Source: Hemibagrus wyckioides | Taxonomy: Eukaryota > Chordata > Actinopteri > Siluriformes > Bagridae | Length of the DNA stretch: 64,000 nucleotides | Assembly (NCBI RefSeq): GCF_019097595.1 | Contig: NC_080726.1 | Location: 18,872,205 to 18,936,204, forward strand | Direction: 5' to 3' | Part shown: positions 22,848 to 34,169 of the stretch, piece after piece | Layout: each line of letters starts with the position of its first letter | How positions within the stretch are numbered: the stretch's first letter is position 1 | Made by a program: the position numbers and the translations under genes | Notes under the pieces: model-generated | What the model was told of the DNA's origin: nothing | The model's database searches: none | What the model saw: only the letters and a program-made list of their open reading frames with translations

Positions 22848-24193
22848 CTGTGAAAGAGAAGAACAGATTTAAAACTTCATGTCAGCCACTTTGTTCCTGT
22901 TGAGGATGTTCTGGCCGGTCGGAAACGTGAGGTAAGGTCAGGTAATATTTTTTATATGCATATTTCACACTTCTACTGTCCTATACATATCCAGGAATGA
23001 GACTTAAAGAAGTGTCTAGTGTGAGAACATATTGTGTGGTATCTATTATGTTCTTTGATGGCCCCTCATACTGGATTGGGTGACTTGGATGTCGTCTATA
23101 ATGTTTTAAAAGCCGTATGAAATCATTTATAAATTTGCAACATCGCATCGTTAGCATTATTTACCCACATTTTAGTTTTGTATAATATTAAATAATAATA
23201 ATTCATGTTAACAATAAAACTTAACTATTGAATTATTTATGGTATATAGTATTAGCCTATGTCTTACTTGGCTCACTACTGCCACTTTGTGGAACAATTA
23301 CTGTTAAAGGTGTTTTATTGGAGAAATAGGTTTCTAATGGGAAAATGGATGGGGCTTTTTACTCATTAAGCCGACACACATTTCCACCAATGTACACAAA
23401 GCTCCACCCCAAAATATGTATGTATACACACTGACCGTGCATAACATTATGACCACCTGCCTAATATTGTGTTGGTCCCCCTTTTCCTGCCAAAACACAA
23501 CAGACTGTGATACACTGTGTATACTGACACCTTTCTATTTCTGATGAGGAGATAATCAGTCTTATTTACTTCAGATTATGTTATCGGTGTATATATTATT
23601 ATTATATTATATAATCTGTGTATATATTATATTTTATAACTATTATTGTTTTAATCATTTCTACATAATTGTCTGCATTGTGTTGGTAAGAAACAAAATA
23701 TATAGACTAATGTATCTTTAAAGGGGGAATTGTGGGGGGGTGTAAGAGAGACATAGAGTGAGAGAAAGTGAGAGAGAGATTAAAATAAAGCCCTTATTCT
23801 GGTACATTTATACATTAGGAAGTGTTCAATAATGGATTTTATTATTAATGGAATTCAACACATATTCTAATGTAAAAAAAACACATTAAAATTAAGATTT
23901 AAAAAATTAAATTACAATAAGAAAGATGGTCATGATTTAAAAAAAAAAACTCTAAAAACAACTTTCTGGGAAAAAAATTATAGTGACCACATATTTCCCT
24001 TCATTTCTAAACCTGATGTCATGAAGTTGTTCATCATGCAGCTCATTTAAATATTCATACTTTACACCCTTGTTTCTATATTTATATTTATATATTTATT
24101 ATTCATTAATAGTGTTATTTACTAAACATCATTTCAAAAAATAGAGCTAGTCAGAGTAAAATAGGAAGCTCACACGGTTAAAGCTGTGAGTGA

Positions 24194-24228
<35 letters not shown>

Positions 24229-24322
24229 CTACTTTAGCTACTGTTACAGTGAGGCTTTACAGCTGTGCTTCTGTATTCATCAGTAGGAGGTACACTGTGT
24301 GTGTGTGTGTGTGTGTGTGTGT
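22848..24322. other. Region between unnamed gene and efhd1 end
   Basis: It holds the Tc1 deletion derivative at 23427-23592, GA-rich DNA near 23745-23780, a GT run at 24199-24227 and a minus-strand AATAAA at 24095-24100 that could end efhd1 mRNA about 225 bases past its stop. Earlier exons of the unnamed gene may be here but were not found. Confidence 0.45.
23427..23592. mobile_element. Short Tc1-like deletion derivative
   Basis: The left end reads CACTGACCGTGCATAACATT and the right end reads ATGTTATCGGTGTA, an inverted partner. Only the termini plus a scrap of transposase 5' sequence (CTGTGTATACTGACACCTTT) remain, so about 1.2 kb of interior is gone. It is the same family as the fragments at 17380 and 57808. 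Confidence 0.7.
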
Positions 24323-24600
24323 TCAGGAGCAGAATGCAGATTGCAACTCTTTGAAAGCGGCCCGTCGTTGTTTCCTCTCCTCCTCCATCCTCTGCTTCTC
24401 TTCCTTCTCCTCCCGGAGCTCTGCCTCAAACTTACTACGTACTGACAGCACCTGAGCCTGTAACACACACACACACACATTACTTATAACACAAACTCTA
24501 TATCCATATTATACATTTTACACACATACACCCACACCAACACATGTATATAGTTTGTTATATATATTATATATATATAATATATAATATATAATATATA

Positions 24601-24633
<33 letters not shown>

Positions 24634-27600
24634 TACATATATATACATACATATATATACATACATTATATATATATATACACACTATATTGCCAAAAGT
24701 ATTCGCTCACCTGCCTTGACTCGCATATGAACCTAAGTGACATCCCATTCCTAATCCATAGGGTTCAATATGACGTCGGTCCACCCTTTGCAGCTATAAC
24801 AGCTTCAACTCTTCTGGGAAGGCTGTCCACAAGGTTTAGGAGTGTGTTTATGGGAATTTTTGACCATTTTTCCAGAAGCGCATTTGTGAGGTCACACACT
24901 GATGTTGGACGAGAAGGCCTGGCTCTCAGTCTCCGCTCTAATTCATCCCAAAGGTGTTCTATCGGGTTGAGGTCAGGACTCTGTGCAGGCCAGTCAAGTT
25001 CATCCACACCAGACTCTGTCATCCATGTCTTTATGGACCTTGCTTTGTGCACTGGTGCACAGTCATGTTGGAAGAGGAAGGGGCCAGCTCCAAACTGTTC
25101 CCACAAAGTTGGGAGCATGGAATTGTCCAAAATGTCTTGGTATGCTGAAGCATTCAGAGTTCCTTTCACTGGAACTAAGGGGCCAAGCCCAGCTCCTGAA
25201 AAACAACCCCACACCATAATCCCCCCTCCACCAAACTTTACACTAGGCACAATGCAGTCAGACAAGTACCGTTCTCCTGGCAACCGCCAAACCCAGATTC
25301 GTCCATTAGATTGCCAGATGGAGAAGCGCGATTCGTCACTCCAGAGAACGCGTCTCCACTGCTCTAGAGTCCAGTGGCGGCGTGCTTTACACCACTGCAT
25401 CCGACGCTTTGCATTGCACTTGGTGATGTATGGCTTGGATGCAGTTGCTCGGCCATGGAAACCCATTCCATGAAGCTCTCTGCGCACTGTTCTTGAGCTA
25501 ATCTGAAGGCCACATGAAGTTTGGAGGTCTGTAGCGATTGACTCTGCAGAAAGTTGGCGACCTCTTCACACTATGCGCCTCAGCATCCGCTGACCCCGCT
25601 CCGTCAGTTTACGTGGCCTACCACTTCGTGGCTGAGTTGCTGTCGTTCCCAAACACTTCCACGTTCTTATAATACAGCTGACAGTTGACTGTGGAATATT
25701 TAGGAGCGAGGAAATTTCACGACTGGATTTGTTGCACAGGTGGCATCCTATCACAGTTCCACGCTGGAATTCACTGAGCTCCTGAGAGCGACCCATTCCT
25801 TCACAAATGTTTGTAAAAACAGTCTGCATGCCTAGGTGCTTGATTTTATACATCTGTGGCCATGGAAGTGATTGGAACACCTGATTCTGATTATTTGGAT
25901 GGGTGAGCGAATACTTTTGGCAATATAGTGTATATATAAAATAAAAACTATATACACGTGTGTGTGTATGTGTGTGTGTGTGAGACACCTGTACAGATAT
26001 ATAATATGTACACACTCCCAAAAGCTGCCATTAGATGGAGACACACACACACTACATGAAACCTCAATTCTAAGCACGCACACACGCACACACGATTTAT
26101 TATGGTAGGGGTTGTGGTAGCTTAGCACTCAAGTTGTTGGATTGTTGATCAAAGGTTGTGAGTTCAAATCCCAGGACCACCAAGCTGCCACTGCTGGGCC
26201 CCTGAGCAAAGCCCTTAACCCTCAGTTGTATAAAATGTGATAAAATGTAAGTCGCTCTGGATAACAGGGTCTTCCAAATGCTATAAAATGTTACATATAA
26301 CATACTACATACAACTATATACCCATATGTGTGTGTTTGTATATATACACATGGTAAATAAACTACCATTAAATGAACACGGAAAACAAAACACACTTTC
26401 TCAAAACACACAGACACACACCTTGGCCTCAAAGAAGTCACGTGCCCCCTTCACACCTTCATTGGACACATTGATCTCTGATAGACGAGCCAGTGCCATA
26501 AGTGGGTCGTCATCCTGCAACTCCCCTGCTGCAGCTCTCCTAAAGATCAGGAGGAACTGAGAGAGACAGAGAGAGAGAGAGAGACAGAGAGAGGATCAGA
26601 ACGAAATATTTGCTTTGTTTATCTGGTTATTTTTTAATTTGACTCAAGTTGATTTTCTCACCAAAGAAATTTCAAATCTGCTTGGTCAAAAACTTGATTC
26701 ATTGATTCATTTATTTACACCCGAAAGCATTTTTGGTTATTTACCAAAAAGAAAAACTGCATAACGGTGATTGTTCCTGTCTCCATTTTCACAGGTAAAG
26801 CTCTATATTCTTTTATAATCCATGGGAGAATCTTCAGGATGGACGAACGTGGTGCTTTGTGGTAACTTATATAACGTGATAGTAATTATTTTAATGGTTG
26901 ATAAACTGCAGTAGTATGAGGAATAAATCACTTAAGGATGTGCGGTCCTACGAAAATAATTGACTTCTGTGTAGGAGCAGTGGTTCCTCTTCATTAAACA
27001 GCAGCCCATGACACAGAGTGTTTCATACTTTACACATGTATTAAAAAATGAAACGTTTATATTATCTGTATGATCTCTTATTGAACTGAGGTGACTGTAA
27101 ATGATCAGAGACAGACAGCCAGAAGAGAACTGGGTCGATTGAGACAGCTTAATTGTGAATGCTGATTTCATCGTGATCTTAGATAAAGAGAGAGAGAGAC
27201 TGTGTGTGTGTGTAATCTTATCCATATGGAATGCCTCAGTCACTGGAGAAACTGAGCGGAGACCGACACACAACAGAGACTCTGTGTTCCACACACAGCT
27301 GCCCTTATCACCTGTGTGTGTGTGTGTAGGAATATATAGCACTTTGTGAGTACCAAATTTCCCCCACTGAGATTATTCAGATGTTCAGGGTTGAGTGCTA
27401 CCCTCCGACCCCCAAAACATGCCTCAAATCATCAGTTACATTTCAAGTAAAAAAGGAACGCAGTGTAAAATTTCTTGCTTTCGCGTACACAGCGTCCCGT
27501 CTGTTTGAACGGAACACAACACCGGTGTGTTTTCTCCCTCAGCCAACAGCCGAAACCCTCAGTTGCGCCACTGGAGATGGTCTCGGATCTTTCCAGAGCC

Positions 27601-28656
27601 GAATCGTTTTCTCACTGCAAACGATTCGGCTCTGAATCGACTCAAGTGACTCAAACGTGTCGCTGCAATTGTTTTGTTGATTCGAGCTGCTGAAGTGAAT
27701 CGCGGTGTAGCACTACAGGAATGCCATGAGCTCTAGAGATCTGGAGCAACATTATAGTGAAAAATGAAAATAACCACTGGATCTGATAAACAGAGTATTT
27801 CTAAACTAATTTCTATAAATATCTAACCATTTATTCAGCACCATCTCCAGCACCATCTGTCAGCAGTGTTTTTTTTGTGATTTCTACATCCACTTATGAT
27901 TTTGTTTTCAATTGTTCAATGAATAAACACATTTCACAAAGACATTTAGTCATATCCATCCTCTCAGCCATCTTTTTTTAGCTTTTCAGTTTATTTAATT
28001 CCATTCACTGTTCATCTAAACCAAGACAAACAGCCAAGAAACCAAAAGAATCAATTTAAATCTGATTCTGATTCATAATCCTAAAGATGTTCTACAAATA
28101 GCTGATAGCACATACTCACACACCCCTACCTCTCGATAGCTGAGCTTGCCATCATAGTCTTCGTCCACTTCACGGATCATGTTCTTCAGGCCGATGTGAG
28201 TCTGAGGAGCACCAAGCTTCTCCATCATCATCTTCAGCTCCATCAGATCAATGTAGCCGTCCTTCCCCGAGTCGAATCTGTTAGACACACACATACACTA
28301 AGACTAAGATTACGAAGAAAAATAAAGCTAGAAAAGAAGCACAAGAGATCGTTTGTTCATCTAATGAGCGATCATAGCTTGTACATTTACTATAAGCAAC
28401 ACGACTGCAAGCCAACATAAATGTTACGACTGAGGCAAATAAGCTAGCTTGCATTTCACTACTCACGTCAACGTACAAATGTGAACACATTCAGATGTGT
28501 TGGTTAGTGGGTAAGGAAAAACTCCACAGAAGAAAAAAACTCTTCCATGAACGGAATTTGAAGTTTATTATTGCAGTAGCAGAAGATGTGGGAGTGTGAG
28601 GAGAACTGAAGTGAGGAATTTTAATATCACACTGTCAAGGAAATGTGTGTGTGAGA

Positions 28657-28698
<42 letters not shown>

Positions 28699-29794
28699 TA
28701 GAAAGAGAGAGACAGGGAGATAGAGAGAGACAGAAACAGAAAGACAGGTAGAGAAAGGAAGAATCAAAGAAGGAGATAGACAGAAAGAGAAAAAATAGAG
28801 ACTGAGAGCAAGATAGACAGACAGAAAGAGAGTGAGATAGACAGACAGACATGGACAGATGGACCGAGATAGACAGATACAGCGAGATAAACATATATAA
28901 AGAGAGATAGAGTAAGATATACAGGCAGATGAAGATAGACAGAGAGAGAGACAGATGTTATTTTGGTGATTTAGTCTTGTAAAAGAAAGGAGAAAGGAAT
29001 TCACACACACACGTCACACTGTCTCACTCTTCAATCTTGAATAGTGTTTCCAATCTCATCTCACCAGAAATACCACATTGTGTCTCGATTTAACAATCAA
29101 CCCATCTATCAATCAAACAGAACCAGCCAATCCGATCATGTAATTTTCAGTAAACCCCGCCCACTCATTTCCAATCATCATCACAATCACACACATACAC
29201 GGCATATACACACACTCACTGCAACACATGGAGTCCAAAGAACATCACCAGATTGTTTGTGTATGTGTGTGTGTGTGTTCGTTCTCATTGTGTTCTTTGG
29301 TTTCCTCTGGTATTTTTAGATACCAAAGGATTGGGGCAGTGAGCTGGCCTTTAGTCAACACACAGACACACACACACACACACACACAGTGTAAAGTCCT
29401 TTTTATTGACTTGTGTAATGCTCACATTAACCCCAGTAACAAAAAAGAAATCTTTTGTTTTGTTTTTTTATACAAATGCTGTGGTTTGGTTCTATAAAAA
29501 TAGAAAGACACAAAAATGCCACATGAATTAAGCAACGGTCACATCAGATTTTCACCAGAGCAAAAACCAGGCGATTATCATCAGCCATCCTGTTATTTCT
29601 GGAGGGAAAGCAGTGCTTCATTGAACAGCTAAAATTAGACAGAACGCTAGTTTGTTGTTGGCGAGAGATAAGCCACGGTATGTTTACTAATCTTTGCAGA
29701 CTACTAGGTTGTAACAAAGGCCACGTTAATTTGTAAAATATTATTATATTACTTCATAACAACAAAGAACACATCCAAATAACCTCAACTGACC

Positions 29795-29842
<48 letters not shown>

Positions 29843-30645
29843 AAGAATAATAAAGGAGAAGAAGGAGGGTGAGGTTGGCATGTCAGCACCCACCGCATGC
29901 CAAACGCATTCCAGCACAACTCAAACACAACACACACACACACACACTCCATAAACATGATGGCCGAATGCGACCATGGGAACCCAGTAGCCATAAAGCA
30001 CGACGGGACTCTCTGTCTGTGTGTGTTTGTGTTTGTGTGTGTGTGTGTGTTTTAAAGGCTCATGAGAAAGAGATAACTGTGGTCCTGAATGACGAGATTG
30101 TCTTCATGACTCGAGGCATGTATACTTCAGTATGTGTGTGTGTGTGTGTGACCTGGTTTCCTTTTATCAGTGACACAGATTTCCTTTCTGGCTAAACCAG
30201 TGCAAAACCAGGCTGAACTGGGTCATCTTAAACACCTTTCTCCCAGTGAAGGGAGGTGTGTTTTCTGTGTCTGTCAGTCACACTGACGGAGGTGTGGCCT
30301 TTGTGTCCGTCAGTCCCAGCAAAGGAGGCATGGTCTATATGTTTGTCAGTCACCCTGAAGGAGGCATGGCCTCTTCATGTCTATCTGTCCCATATGGAAG
30401 TAGAGTCCACACCTTCCCACAGAAGCTCAGACCACACCCACACAATTGTACACAATCTCAGACCACACCCACATTCTCCTCCACTGTAAATTAAACATGA
30501 CAGCTAACAACTAAAATAAAGAATTCATGGTGACTTCTCTGTAAACTCTCATTCCAAATTGTTTACTTCTGAATGAAAAACTGTGCTAATGCATCCTGCT
30601 GCATCCCAGACCCACTGCATACGTCTAGTGTATACTTCATCACAG

Positions 30646-30687
<42 letters not shown>

Positions 30688-31433
30688 ACAAAGCTGACAT
30701 TGTTAGTGCCAGTGGGGATGCAGGACTTCGGCAAAGTGGCCCCTTGTGCTGCTGTAATGATGGGGGTGGGGGGTTGGGGGGGTGAGAAAGTGGTGCAGCA
30801 GCAGAGTTACGATTGAATCAGCTTCATTAGTGTGTGATGTCACACTTTTCATTAAACATACATCTCATTTTCACACATACACACAAATTTTTATATCTGT
30901 CTATCTCTCTCTCCCTTTACCGCTTCTGTCTCTCTTACTCTATCCATCTATTTTATTTACGATCCAAGAATGACAGGTCTTTCACTCTTTTCTTATTGTC
31001 TTTCTCTCTCACACACACACACGTCCATTCACGGAATTTAATTAATGGATGTGTGAGAATTAGGCCGGACGCGCGCTCACCTCTTGAACATCTCCTCCAT
31101 CTGTTTGATCTGTTTGCGCGTGAACTCCTTGAACTCAGTGTACGGGTTGAACACCTTCATCATCTGTCTGGGCCTCGCACCGCCTCCGTCGATCTCCAAC
31201 CTGCGGTTCAGTTTCTCCGCGAGCTCGTTCGAGCACGACTCCCCGTTAGCCGCGGCCGCGTCCTTGCTCTCGCCCTCGCGCCGCGGCTCAGTGACGCACC
31301 TTGCAGGGCTGCTCGCCGGACTCATCCACGGACTCATTGCTGGGCTCATCGCCGGGCTCTCCGCTGGGCTCTCGGACCGCTCCGTGGCGTCCAGCCTGCG
31401 CTGCAGTTTCCGCGCGAGCTCTTCAGACGCCAT
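24323..31433 (-). CDS. efhd1: EF-hand domain protein D1 (swiprosin-2)
   Basis: Four exons join in phase: 31433-31081, 28277-28130, 26556-26422 and 24457-24323, giving 256 residues (human 239). EFHD1 is a calcium-binding protein linked to the inner mitochondrial membrane, mitoflashes and actin. Two EF-hands are intact: loop 120-131 ([12 protein letters not shown]) and loop 156-167 ([12 protein letters not shown]), with Asp/Glu at positions 1 and 12. The family phrase FNPYTEF is at 95-101, and a charged coiled coil near 222-250 precedes the C-terminus QSAFCS. EFHD1 is chosen over EFHD2 because of the MASEELA start and the neighbouring kcnj13, as at human 2q37; EFHD2 remains possible. The N-terminal linker carries a Ser-Pro repeat ([15 protein letters not shown]..., 21-43). 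The donor of exon 3 and the acceptor of exon 4 both lie in TG repeats. The start sits in GC-rich DNA. Confidence 0.92.
24555..24682. repeat. (TA)n/(TACA)n microsatellite
   Basis: TA-rich simple sequence directly left of the Tc1 element at 24683, a natural TA target. Confidence 0.85.
24683..25930 (-). mobile_element. Near-intact Tc1-like transposon in efhd1 intron 3
   Basis: The termini are perfect inverted copies over 29 bp, each beginning CACTATATTGCCAAAAGTAT, and the right end abuts TA. The element is 1,248 bp, the usual Tc1 length, with one minus-strand transposase. Perfect ends and a nearly open gene suggest recent movement. It lies in the intron between efhd1 exons 3 and 4, transcribed in the same direction as the host gene. 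Confidence 0.93.
24765..25829 (-). pseudogene. Tc1-like transposase with one stop codon
   Basis: The frame from Met at 25829 (or the inner Met at 25796) to the stop at 24765 spans 355 codons and is broken only by TGA at 25566-25568. Expected parts are all present: a paired-like helix-turn-helix N-terminus ([12 protein letters not shown]), a GRPRK AT-hook-like motif, and the DDE catalytic core, with WSDESRF, the second Asp in [13 protein letters not shown] and the final acid in [15 protein letters not shown]. Upstream and downstream pieces are in the same frame. The neighbouring codons suggest an Arg CGA that decayed to TGA, a CpG-type change. As it stands it should be non-functional. Confidence 0.88.
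26107..26289 (+). repeat. tRNA-derived SINE, diverged copy
   Basis: GTGGTAGCTTAGCACTCAAG and a B-box-like GAGTTCAAATCC lead to GCTGGGCCCCTGAGCAAAGC and a tail ending CCAAATGCTATAAAATG. It is a relative of the SINE at 8573 with a different 3' part, in efhd1 intron 3. Confidence 0.65.
26557..28129 (-). other. efhd1 intron 2
   Basis: A GA repeat touches the exon 3 acceptor (26558-26594). The intron also holds the inverted-repeat patch at 27480-27720 and short GT runs. No other gene is seen. Confidence 0.6.
27480..27720. repeat. Inverted-repeat patch, possible MITE remnant
   Basis: CCGAATCGTTT at 27599-27609 and AAACGATTCGG at 27619-27629 form a perfect 11 bp hairpin with a 9-base loop, followed by GACTCAAGTGACTCAAACG. 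The similar ACTCG-rich wording at 7680-7760 suggests a shared repeat. Confidence 0.4.
28278..31080 (-). other. efhd1 intron 1
   Basis: Long GA tracts (28655-28950 and 29799-29839), CA/GT runs (29358-29388, 29929-29946, 30018-30050, 30662-30690) and a small tandem array at 30246-30380 with units like GGAGG(T/C)(G/A)TGG followed by GTCAGTC. No other gene is supported. Confidence 0.55.
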
Positions 31434-31560
31434 CGCGGAGGTCCGGTGAACTGCGGCGATGCTGTCTTTGCGATCAGCTGTCGGTGACGAGGCCAGGCTC
31501 CGGTGCCTCGAGGATATAGGGAGAGAAGGAGGCGGGGCTGCACGCTGCATCACAGGCCGA
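31434..31560 (-). promoter_or_regulatory. GC-rich 5' region of efhd1
   Basis: GC- and CpG-rich DNA extends from exon 1 through about 31560, then drops to AT-rich sequence. This is typical of a CpG-type promoter with 5' UTR. No TATA box is obvious. Confidence 0.45.
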
Positions 31561-31679
31561 TTTATATCGGGATGCTCTCAAGCTGCATGGCTGTGTTGCC
31601 AGTTCCACGATTTCTCTTATTTTTTTTTTTTACGTCTCAGACCTATATTATATTTATATACCCATATTATATTGTATTT

Positions 31680-31724
<45 letters not shown>

Positions 31725-31855
31725 GTGTACAGCCTGTATAACAGTGTAAATTTGCTGTCCCCTCAAAATAACTCAACACAGCCATTAATGTTAAATCGTT
31801 GGCAGCAAAAGTGAGTACACCCCTAAGTGGAAATGTCCAAATTGGGCCCAAAGTG

Positions 31856-33409
31856 TCAATATTTTGTGTGGCCACCATTATTTTCCAGCACTGCCTTAAC
31901 CCTCTTGGGCACGGAGTTCACCAGAGCTTCACAGGTTGCCACTGGAGTCCAGAGCTGGTGGATGTTAGAGACCTTCCGTTCCCCCACCTTCCGTTTGAGT
32001 CAAAGTCAAAAGTCAAAAAGTCAAAGAAGCTTTATTGTCACTTCAACCATATACAGCTGATGCAGTACACAGTGAAGTGAAACCACGTTCCTCCTAGACC
32101 AAAGGTGCTACACAGAACAGACAAAGTACAGTGACGCAGACAAACATAGAGCTAAACATAGAGATAAAACTAAACTATACTTAAGGTGCAAGAAAACTAG
32201 ACATACAACAGAAGTGCACAGGATGACAAGACAAGACAGTGCAGATAAACAACATATAGACCGACTCTGTGCAAAAGAATAGTGTTGACAGTGAGTGTAA
32301 ATATTAAAGTTAACATGTATACAGAATCAATATAAAGTGTAAAGTGTAATGTAAAGTGACATATGCGTGCAAACAGGACAATTATTGTGTGTTTGTTTGT
32401 GTGTGTGTGTGTGTGTGACCAGCACAGTATAGATCTCTGTTGAAAGCAGTTCTCAGTTGTATGTGTGTGTCTGTGTCCAGCACAGTTCTGTTCTCGTTGG
32501 GAACACAGTTCTCCTTTTTTTCTGTGTGTGTGTGTGTGTGTTGTGTGTGTCCATCCATGTCCAGCACAGTTCAGTTTCTCTGTTGAGATCAGATCTTGGT
32601 TGTATGTGTATGTATGTGAGGATTGCCCGCAGATGCTCAATAGGGTTTAGGTCTGGAGACATGCTTGGCCAGTCCATGACCTTTACCCTCAGCTTCTTTA
32701 GCAAGGCAGTGGTCGTCTTGGAGGTGTGTTTGGGGTGGTTATCATGTTTGAATACTGCCCTGCGGCCCAGTGTCCGAAGGGAGGGGATCATGCTCTGTAT
32801 GTCACAGTACATGTTGGCATTCATGGTTCCTTCAATGAACTGTAGCTCCCCAGTGCCGGCAGTACTCATGCTGGCCCAGACCCTGACACTCCCTCCACCA
32901 TGGTTCACCTGGTTGCCGCCACACACGCTTGACACCATCTGAACCAAACAAGTTTATCTTGGTCTTATCGGACCACAGGACATGGTTCTGTCCATGTCCT
33001 TAGTCTGCTTGTCTTCAGCAAACTGTATGCGGGCTTTCTTGTGCAACATCTTTAGTAGAGGCTTCCTTCTGGGACAACGGCATATGGGCGGCATATGGTC
33101 TGAGCACTGACAGGCTGACCCCTCCACCCCTTCAACCTCTGCAGCAATGCTGGCAGCACTCATACGTCTATTTCCCAAAGACAACCCCCGGAAATGACGG
33201 TGAGCACGTGCACTCAACTTCTTTGGTCGACCATGGCGAGGCCTGTTCTGAGTGGAACCTGTCCTGTAAAACCGCTGTATGGTCTTGCCCACCGTGCTGC
33301 AGCTCAGTTTCAGGGTCTTGGCAAACTTCTTATAGCCTAGGCCATCTTTATGTAGAGCAATGATTCTTTTTTTCAGATCCTCAGAGAGTTCTTTGCCATG
33401 AGGTGCCAT
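31856..33409 (-). pseudogene. Tc1-like transposase, broken
   Basis: It starts MAPHGKELSEDLKKRIIALH at 33409, with helix-turn-helix and GRPKK motifs. The frame is lost around 33080-33130 and again near 32945. The middle, with FKHDNHPKHTSKTTTALLKK and [10 protein letters not shown], is readable. The 620 bp insertion then splits it after the NPIEHL region, and the last part (ending beside the TGA at 31856) lies beyond. The first catalytic WSDE region is damaged. Confidence 0.85.
32000..32620. mobile_element. Insertion inside the Tc1 transposase
   Basis: Transposase sequence stops at CCGTTTGAG (31999) and resumes at GATTGCCCGC (32621). TGAG occurs on both sides (31996-31999 and 32617-32620), consistent with a short target duplication. 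The insert opens TCAAAGTCAAAAGTCAAAAA then TTTATTGTCACTTCAACC, and holds three copies of a CCAGCACAGT-containing unit (near 32419, 32477 and 32561) between GT runs. It encodes nothing. The opening resembles the repeats at 815 and 33985. Confidence 0.75.
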
Positions 33410-33774
33410 GTTGAACTTCCAGTGGCCAGTATGAGAGAGTGTGAGAGCGATAACACCAAATTTAACACACCTGCTCCCCATTGACACCTGAGACCTTGTA
33501 CACTAACGAGTCACATGACACCGGGGAGGGTAGGTAAATGGCTAGCTGGGCCCAATTTGGACATTTCCACTTAGGGGTGTAGTCACTTTTGTTGCCAACA
33601 GTTTAGACATTAATGGCTGTGTGTTGAGTTATTTTGAGGGGATAGCAAATTTACACTGTTATACAGGCTGTACACTCACTACGTTACATTGTAGCAGAGT
33701 GTTCAGTGTTGTCACATGAAAAGATATAATAAAATATTTACAAAAATGTGAGGGGTGTACTCACTTGTGAGATA

Positions 33775-33777
<3 letters not shown>

Positions 33778-33804
<27 letters not shown>
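33778..33804. repeat. (TA)n microsatellite
   Basis: TA run abutting the right end of the Tc1-like element. Confidence 0.8.
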
Positions 33805-33813
<9 letters not shown>

Positions 33814-33984
33814 TATATTTGTATATGCATATCTTATAACTATTGGATTTTCATAATTTATCATGTCTTAATTTTTACTGTTAGTTTTTATTCTTCTCAT
33901 TTTTCTTTAAATATTGTATCTATATCCCTATATTTTTCATGTCCACATACTGTTAAATTTACAGTTCTGCTTTCTTCAAATGTA

Positions 33985-34065
33985 GGACAGTCGTTGAAGT
34001 ATTTCACTACATGTCGTACTGTGTATGATTTCGTATGTCATAAATAAAATTTGAATTTGAAGCAT
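33985..34065 (-). repeat. Fragment of the interspersed repeat seen at 815
   Basis: Its reverse complement reads TCAAATTCAAATTTTATTTA and ACACAGTACGACATGTAGTG, matching 815-880 closely. Confidence 0.7.
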
Positions 34066-34097
34066 AAATAAGATGTTGAGTTGAGAAAAAGAGATGA

Positions 34098-34169
34098 TGC
34101 GTTGGCCGGGAATCGAACCCGGGTCAACTGCTTGGAAGGCAGCTATGCTAACCACTATACCACCAACGC
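34098..34169 (-). tRNA. tRNA-Gly (anticodon TCC)
   Basis: The 72-base minus-strand sequence starts GCGTTGGTGGTATAGTGG and has the anticodon arm CTGCCTTCCAAGCAG with TCC. The T arm contains GGTTCGATTCC and the acceptor GCGTTGG pairs with CCAACGC. A TTTTT terminator follows on the minus strand at about 34086-34090. Confidence 0.95.

Larger units (their letters stand above)
31720..33777 (-). mobile_element. Long-TIR Tc1-like element, left-truncated
   Basis: The right side (33500-33777) carries a long terminal repeat ending GTGTACTCACTTGTGAGATA next to TA repeats. Its inverse appears on the left only from 31720 inward (TACAGCCTGTATAACAGTGT), so about the outer 110 bp of the left end is replaced by the (TA)n at 31686-31719. 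The transposase is broken and interrupted by an insertion at 32000-32620. Confidence 0.85.

Noticed and set aside
24727..25473. 248-residue plus frame
   Set aside because: Antisense shadow of the Tc1 transposase on the minus strand.
28568..29010. Ser/Leu/Cys-rich minus frames in efhd1 intron 1
   Set aside because: They come from the GA/GACA tract; a signal-peptide look is produced by CT repeats.
30834..31487. 217-residue plus frame
   Set aside because: Antisense of efhd1 exon 1 joined to low-complexity intron; Arg/Leu-rich because of GC content.
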